Below are positions 24,228-34,309 of a stretch of 64,000 nucleotides of DNA, piece by piece. The notes below the pieces were generated by a model, which was not told the DNA's origin, made no database searches, and saw only the letters and a program-made list of their open reading frames with translations. Positions within the stretch are counted from its first letter, which is position 1. Every line of letters begins with the position of its first letter. The stretch lies in assembly GCF_019279795.1 (NCBI RefSeq), contig NC_056729.1, positions 1,861,039,480 through 1,861,103,479 on the forward strand, written 5' to 3'. Source of the DNA: Protopterus annectens. Lineage: Eukaryota; Chordata; Ceratodontiformes; Protopteridae. A program made the position numbers and the translations under genes.

Positions 24228-25478
24228 AATCTTTGCTAATGGGGAGAGTAAGGCAATAGGTCGAAAGTTTGAGAATTCAGTAGAGGAGCCACCTTTATGT
24301 AGAGGAATTATGAGATATTTTCCATACGGTGGGAATTTTCCCCTCAGAGATAGTCCTATTAATAAGTATGGATATGGGGTAGTCTATAGCTTCTGCAGCA
24401 ATTTGTAGGTATTCGGATGGTAGTAGATCAGCGGATGGAGTACAAGGTTTAAGTTTCTTGAGAAGTTTGTGAATAAGAGATGTAGCTACAGGTTGAAGGT
24501 GAAAGGTATTCAAGGAGGTGCTAGGGGTATTTGTCAAGTTAACTGTGGATGAGGGTAATGAATTAGCCAAGGTTTGAATGACTTCTGTAAAATATTTGTT
24601 AAAGGCATCAGGGATCTGGGTGGAATTGTTAAGGTTAGAGCCTGAATGGGGTAGGAGTAGTTGTATGTCCTGGTTTAAGAAGTGTGTTAATACCTGACCA
24701 GAACTTTTGAGGGGTATGTTGAGTGGATTGTTGAAGGTGTAGATAAAATTCCTTTTTGTCTGTAAGAGTATCTTTCTTAGTAGCATTTCTTAATTGTTTA
24801 AAGAGGAGGTGATCTGATGGACATTTGGTAGCTCTCCATTTAGACCACATTTTATTTCTTAGGACCATTTTATTCTTCGTTTGTCTAGTTAACCATGGTG
24901 CTGTTTTGGATCTTATCCTAGTAGAGTGAATGGGAGCATGATAGTCAAGGATCTGTAGAAAGTTTGTATTAAAGTAGGCCACTGCCTCATTAAGTTCAAG
25001 GTGAGTCAGTGGTGACCAGTCACATGCTTTTAATTCAGCCAGGAACTTTTCTGGATTGAAGAATTTTTTTGAGCGGGATGTCTTGAGTTTATGTGTAGTT
25101 GGGATATGCAATTTTTGTCTAATAACATATGTGAGCATATGGTCACTAATATTATCTGGAAGAGTTCCTGGTGTGTAGATGTCAGGGTGGTTGTTAATAA
25201 GGATCCAATCTAGAGTTGTTTCTTTTTTATTAGGTTTGTGGATTCTAGTTGGAGTGGTTATTAATTGAGAGAACCCATGGAGGTTTATGTGGTTAGTAGG
25301 GTGCTGGGATGAGCAGGTTAACCAGTCAATGTTGAAGTCACCAAGTATTATGGTTTCTTGGGGTAGTTGGTTAGAAAGTAAGTTAAGTAAGTTTTCAAGA
25401 ATATGTGTATTATTTCCAGGGGGAAGGTACAAACAAATTAGAAAGATTGATTTATTATTGTTAATTTGAAGTTTGGCC
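24228..25478 (-). pseudogene. L2-like LINE endonuclease C-terminal half and linker
   Basis: From AKLQINNNKSIFLICLYLPP through ETIILGDFNIDWL (endonuclease), PTRIHKPNKKETTLDWI and ISDHMLTYVI (the SDH catalytic box). It then runs into the linker (SKTAPWLTRQTKNKMVLRNK, QKFWSGINTLLKPG) and, after a frameshift near 24640-24790, PDAFNKYFTEVI and PSEYLQIAAEAID. The next frameshift, at about 24230-24295, separates it from the RT frame. Its N-terminal half lies at 28997-29820, beyond the inserted CR1. Confidence 0.87.
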
Positions 25479-25560
25479 ACCACCTCAGAACACAACACCT
25501 GCAACACATAGACCTCACAGTCAGAGTGTCAAACAGTCACAGCCCTTAAGGCCAAACACA

Positions 25561-26051
25561 ATGCCAGACACACTAGTCATTGGTGACTCCATAGTCAGAC
25601 ACACTGACGTCCCGCTCACCAGACTGAGTAAGGAGAAGGTCACAGTAAGCTGCCTGTCGGGCGCTAGAATCCGCCACATAACGCAAGCACTCAGGTCTCT
25701 CAACAGCAGGTACAAATATGATTCAGTCATTGTCCACGCTGGTGTAAACGACCTGAGACGTACCTCCTTGGACTACATGAAAAGAGACATTGAGGAGCTC
25801 TCTGATTATGTAGCCCAGACAGGTATGACCCTGACCTTGAGCAGTATCCTACCTTCACCAAGAATGATGCCACAATACAGAGATAAGATGATCAGCTTTA
25901 ACAATTGGCTTAAACACTGGTGTCATTCAAAGGGGATCCAGTGTCTGTCTGCCTGGGATGACATGCTGGACAAGCCACGCTGCCGCAAGGGACGGCTTGC
26001 ACCTGTCACCCTGGGATTCGGATATTGGCAAAGGCTCTTGCCACCCCCATA
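25561..26051 (+). pseudogene. CR1 ORF1 SGNH/GDSL esterase domain (copy A)
   Basis: Open for 163 codons from an internal ATG. SGNH blocks: VIGDSIVRHTD (block I with the nucleophile Ser), SCLSGARIRHI (Gly block), VIVHAGVNDLRR (GxND block). The DxxH block is degraded here (GRLAPVTLGF); copy B keeps DGLHLSPWDSD. Esterase domains in ORF1 are known from the CR1 clade, and their role in retrotransposition is not settled. The 5' half with the Cys cluster is missing. Confidence 0.88.
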
Positions 26052-26113
26052 GTGCCTTTTTAGGCAAGGCTCAAATTCTAAACCTACCACCCTAGAACAC
26101 AAAAAGGAAAAAA

Positions 26114-28880
26114 CTAAGGGTAATGCTGCTCAATGCCAGAAGTCTAAATCTCAAAATGCACGCACTCGAGGCCCTTCTCAGTATGGAGAACATCGATGTC
26201 TGTGCTGTGACAGAAACCTGGTTCAAGGCTCCTGGGGGCACCCCGGCGCTCTCAGGTTTTACCTCATATCATGCATTCCGGCCCCAAAATCTGGACAATA
26301 CCAAGAAAGGAGGGGTATCCATATTCATCAAGGACACCCACACCTCAAGACTGGTGGCAACGCACGATGCATCGGAGACCATCCAGGTGCAATTAACCAT
26401 AGGCAAGACTGCTCTGCAAATTGTAGCATGTTACAGGCGACCCTCACAAACTCAGGAACCTCTCATGGCCTTCCTGAAAACACTAGAGGGATAAATGTAT
26501 CACCAAACACCATCATACTAGGTGACTTCAATTACCCTAATATAGACTGGGAACACTACTCAAGCCCAAACACCCTAGCCCAAAAGTTCCTGGAATTCAT
26601 AAACTCAAATGCCATGGAACAACTAGTCACCATCCCCACAAGAGGAGATAACATACTTGATCTCATCATCACGAACATGGGAGCACAATGTTCAACACGG
26701 AGGTGTACCCCTCACTGGTGAGATCAGACCACAAACTAATCTCGCTGGAGGTCCTCATCCCACCCCACCTGAAATAAAAAGACCACAGTAAAGAACTTCT
26801 CAAAAGCCGACTTCACACTTCTAAAGACTAGTGTGGTCTCCTTTAAGGCCCCCGAGCATGGAAAACATTACTCAAGCCGCTGAATCACTTACAAATGCCT
26901 TCTACCAGCACCTGCAGGACTGCATGGATAAGGCAATCCCAAGCAAAACAAAGACTCTTTGTACCAAAGGCAAGCATCCAGTCTGGTGGACCCCAGCCAT
27001 AAACAAACTCTACAACAAAAGGAGGAAGCTACTACAAGATAGAGCAAAATCCTTAAAAGGTAAGACACCCTTGATCACTATAAGTAAAAACTAAGAGCTC
27101 TCATAAAATCATCCAAAGCAAATTTGAGAGAAAAATAGCTAATGACTCAAAAGACAATCATAAGGCCTTCTTTAGCTATGTTAGAAACCTGGGAGGAAAC
27201 TCCCAGATATGCTCAGAGCTAGTTCAAAATGATGTGAAGATTACTGATCCTACAGACATTGCCAACATACTGGCTGACAGGTTCAGTGCAAACTTCTCCC
27301 CCCCCAAAGGAGAGATATCTATACCAAACGATTGCAGCCCCCAAACATCTCCAGCCCAAGTGAGAACTGCTCTCTCCAAAGCAAAACACAGCATCCATGG
27401 GACCTGATGGTGTCCCCGGCTGTGTGCTCCATGAACTCAATGAGGAATTAAACCCACAGCTAGGACAGCTGTTTAATCAAAGTCTTACCTCTGGATCATT
27501 ACCCAGGAGTGGCGACTGCAACTGTGGTACCACTTCACAAAGGCGGTGCCTCCACCGACCCTGGAAATTACCGCCCATTAGCTTGACAAGCCTTATCTGC
27601 AAAGCCATGGAGAGGATCATAATGGACCTCATAAATAAAGACATAGGGAATTTGCAGACTTTGGATCCAACCCAGTTTGGCTTTGTCAAAGGCAGATCAT
27701 GCCTTTTAAACTTGGTTGACTTTTGAAACAGTCACCAAAGCCATTGATGAGGGAAAGGCAGTCCATACAGCCTACCTCGATCTGGCTAAGGCCTTCGATA
27801 CAATACCCCATTCGGGTATCATTGAAAAACTCATCAGCTTAAATGTCAACCCATACATCACAAGATGGGTTGCAAACTGGCTGAGTGACAGAACCCACAG
27901 GGTCAGAGCTGCTGGCGCCATGTCAGACTCAAAGCCTGTCACAAGTGGTGTCCCACAGGGCTCAGTCCTGGGCCCACTCTTGTTTGGCATCTACTTTTCA
28001 AGTACAAGCAAACACAGGAGGGTTATGGCTGACAAAGTTTGCAGATGACTGCAAACTGGGCCATAGTAGAAAACACATCTGACACAGATATCCTTCAGAA
28101 GGGTCTCACAGAAACGGATAACTGGTGCCAGAGCCACGGCCTAAAGTTAAATGCCAAAAAATGCATAGTCATACCCTTCGGGAAAAACAAGGTTACCCCT
28201 AGCTACCGAATAGGTGGCAATCCACTGAGCACAGAAGAAGTTATCAGGGACCTGGGGACCCAGGTTGATAGTAGTCTGTCATTCGACACCCATGTAGCTA
28301 AAGTAGTTAGGAAGACCTTCTACATTGCCCACCTTATCATGAAGGGATTCTCATCTAGATCAAGGGAGGTCATAGTCTCCCTTTACTCATCACTCATCAG
28401 ACCAATGATTGAGTACAATGCCCCATTCGAATGTATCTGACCCGACACTTGCAGCAGCTGGAGAGGCCACAAAAGTTCCTCACCAAAAGGATAAAGGGTC
28501 TCAAAAATCTGTCCTATGCTGCCCGACTGAAAGAACTCCAGCTCTATTCAGTCGCCACGCTTGCTCAGAGGTGACCTTTGCCTAACATACAAGGCCATGT
28601 CAAACTCAGATTTGATGAATATGCTTCACCTCAAAAATCTAGATCCATCAGAGCCACAAGGGCGGAGACTTAAACCTTGACACGGCTATTAATAGGACGT
28701 GCTGGAGGGATAGATTCATCACCCAAAGACTCCCTATGCTGTGGAACAAAATCCCGGTACATGTGAGGCAGAGCACCTCGCTGGCCTTGTTCAAGAGAAA
28801 TCTTGACCAATGGATGGGAGATCGCAGATATACCCCAGGGATTACCTCAGTGTCACTGCTCGACAGAGGCACAGAAAAAT
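26114..28880 (+). pseudogene. CR1 ORF2 endonuclease and RT (copy A), frameshifted
   Basis: Begins VMLLNARSLNLKMHALEALL, MENIDVCAVTETWF and continues with SIFIKDTHTSRLVA and ILGDFNYPNIDW (endonuclease). The linker has CPVWW-like PVWWTPAINKLYNKRRKLLQ, and RT begins at GPDGVPGCVLHELNEEL. RT motifs: AYLDLAKAFDTIPH, SGVPQGSVLGPLLFGIYF, KFADD (split by a frameshift near 28045-28065), EYNAPF. At least six frameshifts, so not functional. Bases 26114-26220 are the segment amplified into the 104-bp minisatellite. Confidence 0.88.
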
Positions 28881-28996
28881 AATGGGTATAGTTCCCCATA
28901 CTAAAGGGGTGGCCTAAGCCACAAAACGATGGGCTAGGCTTGTAAATGCCCTCGGGCAGATAGCCTAGTATGAACCTATGAACCTATGAACCTATG

Positions 28997-29820
28997 ATAG
29001 ACAATATTTCAGCTCTGGAGTCTAGTGATGGAACTTCATTATAGAGAGTCACTTTAAGATTAGCTTTATAGAAAATGGCTATACCTCCACCTTTCTTTTT
29101 TGTGCAGTCACATCTAAGTAAATTATAGCCAGGAGGGGTAATTTCCTGGTCTTGAGTAGAGGGTTTAAGCCAAGTTTCAGTGAGACATAAAATATCAAAT
29201 GAATGTAAGTCTAGGGGTGCATGTAGGTGGTGAGTTTTGTTATTTAAACTTCTAATATTTAGGTGAGCTATTTGAAGGGAGTTGTCTGCTTTAGTATATG
29301 CTGGTGGTATTGGTAAAGAAGTATTGTTTAGATTTAAGTTACAGTTAGTATTAGGGCCAGGGTTAGGATGAATATCACCATGTAGGAGGAGGTTGCATTG
29401 GGGGTACAATTGGATTTTAAGGATCTTTGGTATGCTATAGAGATACTTTTTGTTTAAGTAGTATGACATATGATATGTTCTGTGATATTTTGGTAGTAAA
29501 AAGTTAGAGGAATAGGTTATATTACTATGATTGAGGAAGTTGATACAAGAGGTAGGTAAAGTTTGTTGGAGGTGAAGGTTATGTTCATGTAAAATTCTGC
29601 TTTCAAAGAAGGTCATGTAATAAGGTATGGATAGAAAGGCTAACGTAGCAGAAAAGAGAAGGATAAGTTTGAAAGTGGTTATGAGTATAGGTGACATGGT
29701 AGTAAGAATCAAGTGAGTAAAATCAGTGATAGTAAATACGTGTAAAGGACAAGTAGTAATGTGTGTACCTACAGAGCAAGGTGTAGATTGATAGGAGAAG
29801 AAGGAGAACAGATAAAGCAA
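28997..29820 (-). pseudogene. L2-like LINE N-terminal ORF with 2A-like motif and endonuclease start
   Basis: About 275 codons from ATG at 29818-29820 to the CR1 junction. Residues ~45-65 form a hydrophobic segment (ILITTFKLILLFSATLAFLS). GDIHPNPGP at residues 148-156 is a 2A-like motif: NPGP is intact but the usual Glu of DxExNPGP is replaced by His. The endonuclease follows: IAHLNIRSLNNK, ILCLTETWLKP, KKKGGGIAIFYK. A 2A site would separate the N-terminal part from the endonuclease-RT during translation; whether this variant works is not known. The ORF is truncated by the CR1 insertion, and the endonuclease continues at 25478. Confidence 0.82.
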
Positions 29821-30914
29821 ATAGAAGATAGGCAGAGGTTGTAGTAGATAGGTAGGTACTGTTTAGTAAGAGTACTGAGTAAGGGTGAGTGTAGATATGG
29901 AGAAGTAAAGTGAAGATGTTAAATAGGGGATAACAGATAAAGTGAGTTTGAACTAAAGGTAGAATGTGGAGATGGGTGGAGCTAGATGAGGTTGGAGAAA
30001 CTAAAGAGGCAAAGTATACAGGGGGAGAGGTTTAGGTATGTAGAGGAAGATGATTGGTGCAGAGTGATAGAAGGAGTGTCCAATTCGTAATAAGTTAAGG
30101 ACCCCTGGGGGTGGGTGGGAATTGGGGGTAGGGAGGGGAGCGGAGCGGGGCACACACAAGTAAGGAGAGAGCAGTGAGAGAGAGACAATCAGTAAGGTGG
30201 AAGCCCAGTGCAAGAGGCAGGAGGAGGGAAACAAGAGTAAGGGTATACAGGGGCTAAGGGAAAAAATGTAAGGAGGAGAGAGCAGGGACCGAAGAAAGGA
30301 AAATCAGGGAGAGAAAATAGGGGAAGCTAGCAGGGATGGAGGTAGCGAAGAGGAGGTAAGTAGAGGGAAGATAGGACTCTCGAATAGACAAGGAAGGGTC
30401 ACTGAAATGCAGAGATGGACTAAGGTAGAAGAATAGTCAGGGGGAGGAGGTATGGGCTGCTGGCAGAGTCAGGTGGTAGTCTAACACATCTAACCAAGTA
30501 TAGGACTACTACTAACAAAACTATGCTTTTGAAAAGATCAAAAACACTGACATACAAAACAGGTTGCTGTGGCTTTAGTCCAGGGAGGTTACTTAACCCA
30601 GGTGGATAATACCCCCGGCAGGTTTTGGTGGGAGGATTAGGTAGCTCTTGGGATTCCAATAGGGCACTTCAGTCTTTCAGAAAATGAGAATAATACCTTA
30701 AGCCAGCTGGTAGGAAAAATAAATGAACATGTGTGAGCAGAATGTTACAAAATGAATGTAGATTAAGAGGTGAAAATAGTCATTAAACACTACAACAGTA
30801 ACAGTCTAACACAATGAAGTTAAGACATAAAAATGCATAAGCTCCAACAGGCCAAAAACAGTACAAACATACCAGGATAAGCACCAGTATAAATACAGCC
30901 TAATGTTAAAAATA
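29821..30914 (-). other. L2-like LINE 5' region without a supported gene
   Basis: Between the tandem 5' units and the first ORF. Purine-rich on the + strand (GGAGAGA, GGGAAG, AGGAGG stretches at ~30100-30460). No long conserved ORF; probably 5' UTR. Confidence 0.5.
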
Positions 30915-31100
30915 AAAGGTACAAATTGTTGTTCAGTTGATACTCAGCATCCTCAGGCATTTAAAAACCAATTCACAGCAATTGCGGAGGACAAAGTACA
31001 CATTGCACCATAGTGGCTGAAAGGTACAAACTAACATTCAGTTAGTAATCTGCATCCGCAGGCATTTAAAAAAAAGTTAACATCAGCTGCTGCGGGCAAT
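30915..31100 (-). repeat. two tandem ~106-bp units at the L2-like 5' end
   Basis: AGGTACAAA starts at 30916 and again at 31022. Both are followed by TTCAGTT, a TGCATCC/AGCATCC block and AGGCATTTAAAA. The second unit ends at the element boundary, so the repeats form the extreme 5' end, the usual place of LINE promoter units. Confidence 0.75.
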
Positions 31101-31102
31101 TA

Positions 31103-32358
31103 AAGTTGGCTATGGAGACATTTTTTACCGTGGTTTCCTTAATGCGGGGTGGGGGCGGGATGTGGATATCTAAGGTGATTAGCTTATGGTCGGATCTGAC
31201 CAACAAGGAGTTGACTTCGGTTGTGGAACACCAGTCATTCATGTTGGTAATGACTAGGTCTAGGATACTGTTGCCCTTGGTGGGGGTGTGGATAAGTTGA
31301 TCCAGGGCACTGGAATTTATGCATTCCAGGAAGCGCTGAGCGAAGGAGGTGGTACAGGAGTAGTTTTCCCAGTTAATGGTGGACTAGTTGAAATCGCCCA
31401 TTATTAGGGTGTTTGAACCCTAATATTTTCCAGTATATCAAGAAAAGAGGAGTGGGAATCCTGAGGCATGATGGGGGATCTGTAGCATGCTACAATTTGG
31501 ATTCCAGAGTTAGTTGCACTTGGATAACCTCGGATGCATTATGCTAAGCAACTAGCCTGGAGGTGTGGATATCCTTAATGAATATGGGCACACCTCTGCC
31601 TTTGGTGTTCCAGTCCAGGTTACGTGGCCGAAAAGTGTGGTATGAGTTATAGCCAGGTAGTGCAGGGGTGCTCTTTGGAGCCTTGAACCAGGTCTCAGTC
31701 ACTGCACAGGTATCGATGTTCTCCATTTTAAGGAGTGCCGTGAGTGAGTGCATTTTGAGATTTAGACTTCTTGCATTGAGTAGCATTACCCTCAGTTTTT
31801 GCTTGACTGTTCCTGTTACATTTGAAACTTGTCTAAAAAAGGCACTATAGGGGCGGCAAAAGCCTTAGCCAATATCCGGAATCCCATGGGAGACAGGTGC
31901 AGGCCATCTCTGGCAAAGCATCATGGTCTGACAACCATGTTGTCCCAGGCAGACAGATACTGGATCCCCTTAGAATGAGACCAGAAGCTTAGCCAATTGT
32001 TGAAGTCAATCATTTTGTCCTTGTAATGCGGTATCATTCTGGGCGATGGCAGAATGCTACTCAGGGCTAGGGTCATACCTCCCTGGCTACCGGATCGGAG
32101 AGCTCTTCCATGTCTCTTTTCATGTAGTCCAGGGAGGTATGTCTGAGGTCATTCACACCAACATGGACAATGACAGAGTCATATTTGTACTTGGTTGTGG
32201 AGTGACCGGAGTGCATGGGTTATGTGACAGATCCTGGCACGCGACAGGCAGCTGACAGTAACTTTCTCCTTGTTTAGCCTGGTAAGTGAGACATCAGTGC
32301 GCCTGACTATAGAGTCACCTATGACCAGTGTGTTGGGTACGTTGTTTTGCCTAATATA
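31103..32358 (-). pseudogene. old minus-strand CR1, 5' part (esterase and endonuclease start)
   Basis: Reading on the minus strand, it begins near 32358 just before the esterase block I (TGGTCATAGGTGACTC at ~32320). It continues with a GVNDLRH-like block, then ORF2 LLNARSLNLKMHSLTALL, IDTCAVTETWFKAP and SIFIKDIHTSRLVA-like sequence, and ends at ANF where the L2-like element entered. 5'-truncated and frameshifted. Together with 21722-22487 and 18793-20144 it forms one CR1 copy. Confidence 0.88.
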
Positions 32359-32368
32359 TTATATATGT

Positions 32369-32435
<67 letters not shown>

Positions 32436-32440
32436 TGCCC
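32359..32440. repeat. (TA)n microsatellite
   Basis: Nearly pure TA run of ~70 bp next to the 5' end of the old CR1. Confidence 0.95.
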
Positions 32441-32559
32441 ATAATATCTGAATAAGTGAGTGGGATTTTCATGACAGCATCAAGGAAACATTTTCCTTCC
32501 TTCTGTGTTTTTTTTCTTAAGTTTTGGATTTTTCTTGGTATATTGATTGATTTTCTTAG

Positions 32560-32690
32560 TATATTTTATTTTTTTATTTATTTTCCATTTGTTTACCAGG
32601 TTAGTCCGACTGGACACAAGATGACCGTTTTCAGCGGAGGCTGGGGGAGTAAAGCTCCAGATACATAGTAAACAATTATAAAAAATAATA
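32560..32690 (-). repeat. L2-like 3' end fragment
   Basis: Shares with 22500-22600 the order TTTATTT tail, TTTACCAGGTTAGTCCGACT, GACCGTTTTCAGCGGAGG and AAAGCTCCAG. This is a second, diverged copy of the L2-like 3' UTR; no coding part remains. Confidence 0.65.
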
Positions 32691-33021
32691 AAAATAAATT
32701 ATACAAACATAGCTATTTTGTACAAAGAGCATAGAAAATATAAAATGAGTAAAATCAGAGTTTTACAATTGATGCAGCATACAGTGGTTAGAATATTGAG
32801 AAACAATTAAACAAGATAATATACAACAAATATACAACTGCTTGAACATAAATTCAAAAAGAAGTTTCCATAGACAAACAGGGTCATAAACTAGAAATCA
32901 TAAATATATTGATATGATTTATATTGCATTTATCTTGTTTTAATGATGGTATGTGTGTATTATTGTACGTGTCATATGTGCATAAATATTTGTATTAATC
33001 TATGTATTTACAGTATATTGA

Positions 33022-33886
33022 CAAAGTACTGGGTCACATCAGAGGCTTGGGAGGTCATTGTTAAGAAACTGAGAACTGTTGTAAAGCTTGGCATTGAATA
33101 CCATAAGTTCAGGTTATGCTATAAGAGAACTATGTAAAGATAACCATGTCAGCAGCCAGAATGCATTATAAACTGAATGTTTTACTGTGCACAATAAGAA
33201 ATGGATAGATTGACCCAAACTCTGGACTGATGTGTGTGCTTTTTTTTTTTATTCCTGGGGAAATGGTATTCAGAAGTGAAGAGAAATGTAAGGGAACAGT
33301 TTTAGTGGCACACCAGGCTGTGATTTTTTTTTTTATGTCTGTTGTCATGCAAAGCTGACAAAATAGTTGAATCTACCCAAGCTGGAAATGTGAGACTGTA
33401 GCCCACTGAAGGAGGGGAGGTGGGAGGAGTAACTTGGCCAGGAATTGAAACTTGCAAAACTGCTCCTTGTGAAAAGTCTTTTTTATCTCAGTAATTTGTT
33501 GACACTTTTGCAAGTTTCTTTCAGAGAATGTGTAGTACATCAATAGGAACAACATTTGTAAAACTCAGCACATACCAGTCCATGACACATGAGCTGCAGA
33601 CTCTCAAACGTGGCATTTTTTTTCAGGTAGTCCATTCTAAGTGAATGGAAGAAGTCTAGTCTGACAACAAAAGGTAGGGCTATTTGTTCTCAGTCTGTGC
33701 ATTATAGGACAGATTTAGCTTTCCAAAGGAATCACAATGTCTGCCCCCCATGAGGGCAGACAAGAGTAAAAAAAAAATAAAATTAGGAATGAGCACTTAT
33801 TTTGCTGCAGGCAGCTTTAGGAAGTGCAGCAAATCATGGCAAGATAAAAAATATATGTTTTTTCATTGTTTGCCCGTAGTGGTCCT
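33022..33886 (-). repeat. right inverted arm of the TTAA element
   Basis: Inverted copy of the left arm (10449-10484 plus 16785-17626). It is uninterrupted and so preserves the sequence of the DIRS target site (ACATATATTTTTTATC, reverse-complement sense). Ends GTGGTCCT at the TTAA. Confidence 0.9.
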
Positions 33887-33890
33887 TTAA
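33887..33890. other. target-site duplication TTAA, right copy
   Basis: TTAA directly after GTGGTCCT and followed by GGTTCTGTGG, the rest of the interrupted minisatellite unit. Confidence 0.85.
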
Positions 33891-34309
33891 GGTTCTGTGG
33901 TAACTGCGCAGATGTCTATATTCATGAGTTTAAGGAGGGCTGGGAGGTGGTGTAGCATTTTATTTAGGCACCTGGCTTTGAGCAGTAACACTAATGTTCT
34001 GTGATAACTGCACAGATGTCTGTATTCATAAGTGTAAGGAGGGCTGTGAGGGGGGTGTAGCTTTTTATTTAGTCTCCTGGCATTTTGCAGTAACACTTTA
34101 AGGTTTTGTGGTAACTGCACAGATGTCTGTATTCATGAGAGTAGGGGGGGGGCTGGGAGGGGGTGGTGCTTTTTATTTGGGCTCCTGGCATTGAGCAGTA
34201 ACACTTTAAGGTTCTGTGGAAGTGCACAGATGTCTGTATTCATGAGTGTATGGGGGCTGGGGGTGTAGCTTTTTATTTAGGCTCCTGGCATTGAACAGTA
34301 ACACTTTAA
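33891..34309 (-). repeat. 104-bp minisatellite, inverted orientation, right part
   Basis: About four diverged units, same orientation as 10186-10448. One unit reads KLMNIDICAVTTEP on the minus strand, close to CR1. The last unit again stops at a TTAA (34306-34309), followed by AGGGACAATCCCAG. Confidence 0.92.

Larger units (their letters stand above)
25479..28996 (+). mobile_element. CR1 copy A, inserted in the L2-like endonuclease
   Basis: Plus-strand CR1 of 3.5 kb, 5'-truncated inside ORF1 and ending in CCTATGAA repeats. When it is removed, the L2 frame reads RAEILS then AKLQINNN without loss, so it is younger than the L2. It holds the esterase domain, endonuclease and RT, with several frameshifts. 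No clear target duplication was found. Confidence 0.92.
22488..31102 (-). mobile_element. L2-like LINE, minus strand, apparently full length
   Basis: About 5.1 kb of LINE after subtracting the CR1 nested in it. The ends are given by the host CR1, which rejoins exactly (ANF from 31103 upward with LLKTEVV below 22487), with imperfect target duplications TGAAGTT/TAAAGTT. In transcriptional order it holds tandem 5' units (30915-31100), a long 5' region, an ORF with a 2A-like motif leading into an APE-type endonuclease, RT, and a 3' tail of TAAAA repeats next to a short hairpin-rich 3' UTR. The LYADD-type RT and WFRSYLQNRQQ block point to the L2 group. There are frameshifts around 24640-24790 and 24230-24295. 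Confidence 0.88.
10449..33886. mobile_element. 23.4-kb TTAA-flanked element with ~870-bp inverted arms
   Basis: The ends are perfect inverted repeats over AGGACCACTACGGGCAAA, and the element sits in a minisatellite unit with a TTAA duplication. Inverted homology continues for ~870 bp on each side once the DIRS insertion in the left arm is removed. TTAA duplications and TTAAAGG termini are known from T2-type MITEs of Xenopus and from the Kolobok and piggyBac superfamilies; which superfamily this is cannot be decided here. No DNA transposase is visible. Everything recognisable inside is secondary LINE or DIRS insertion, so the element looks non-autonomous, with an original length near 3.5 kb (arms plus 17627-18792 and 32359-33021). 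An alternative is two separate MITEs in inverted orientation, but the single restored target site argues for one element. Confidence 0.75.

Noticed and set aside
30001..30659. Short Leu/Pro/Ser-rich ORFs in the L2-like 5' region
   Set aside because: Low-complexity pyrimidine-rich strand, no homology seen, no conserved start; more likely 5' UTR.
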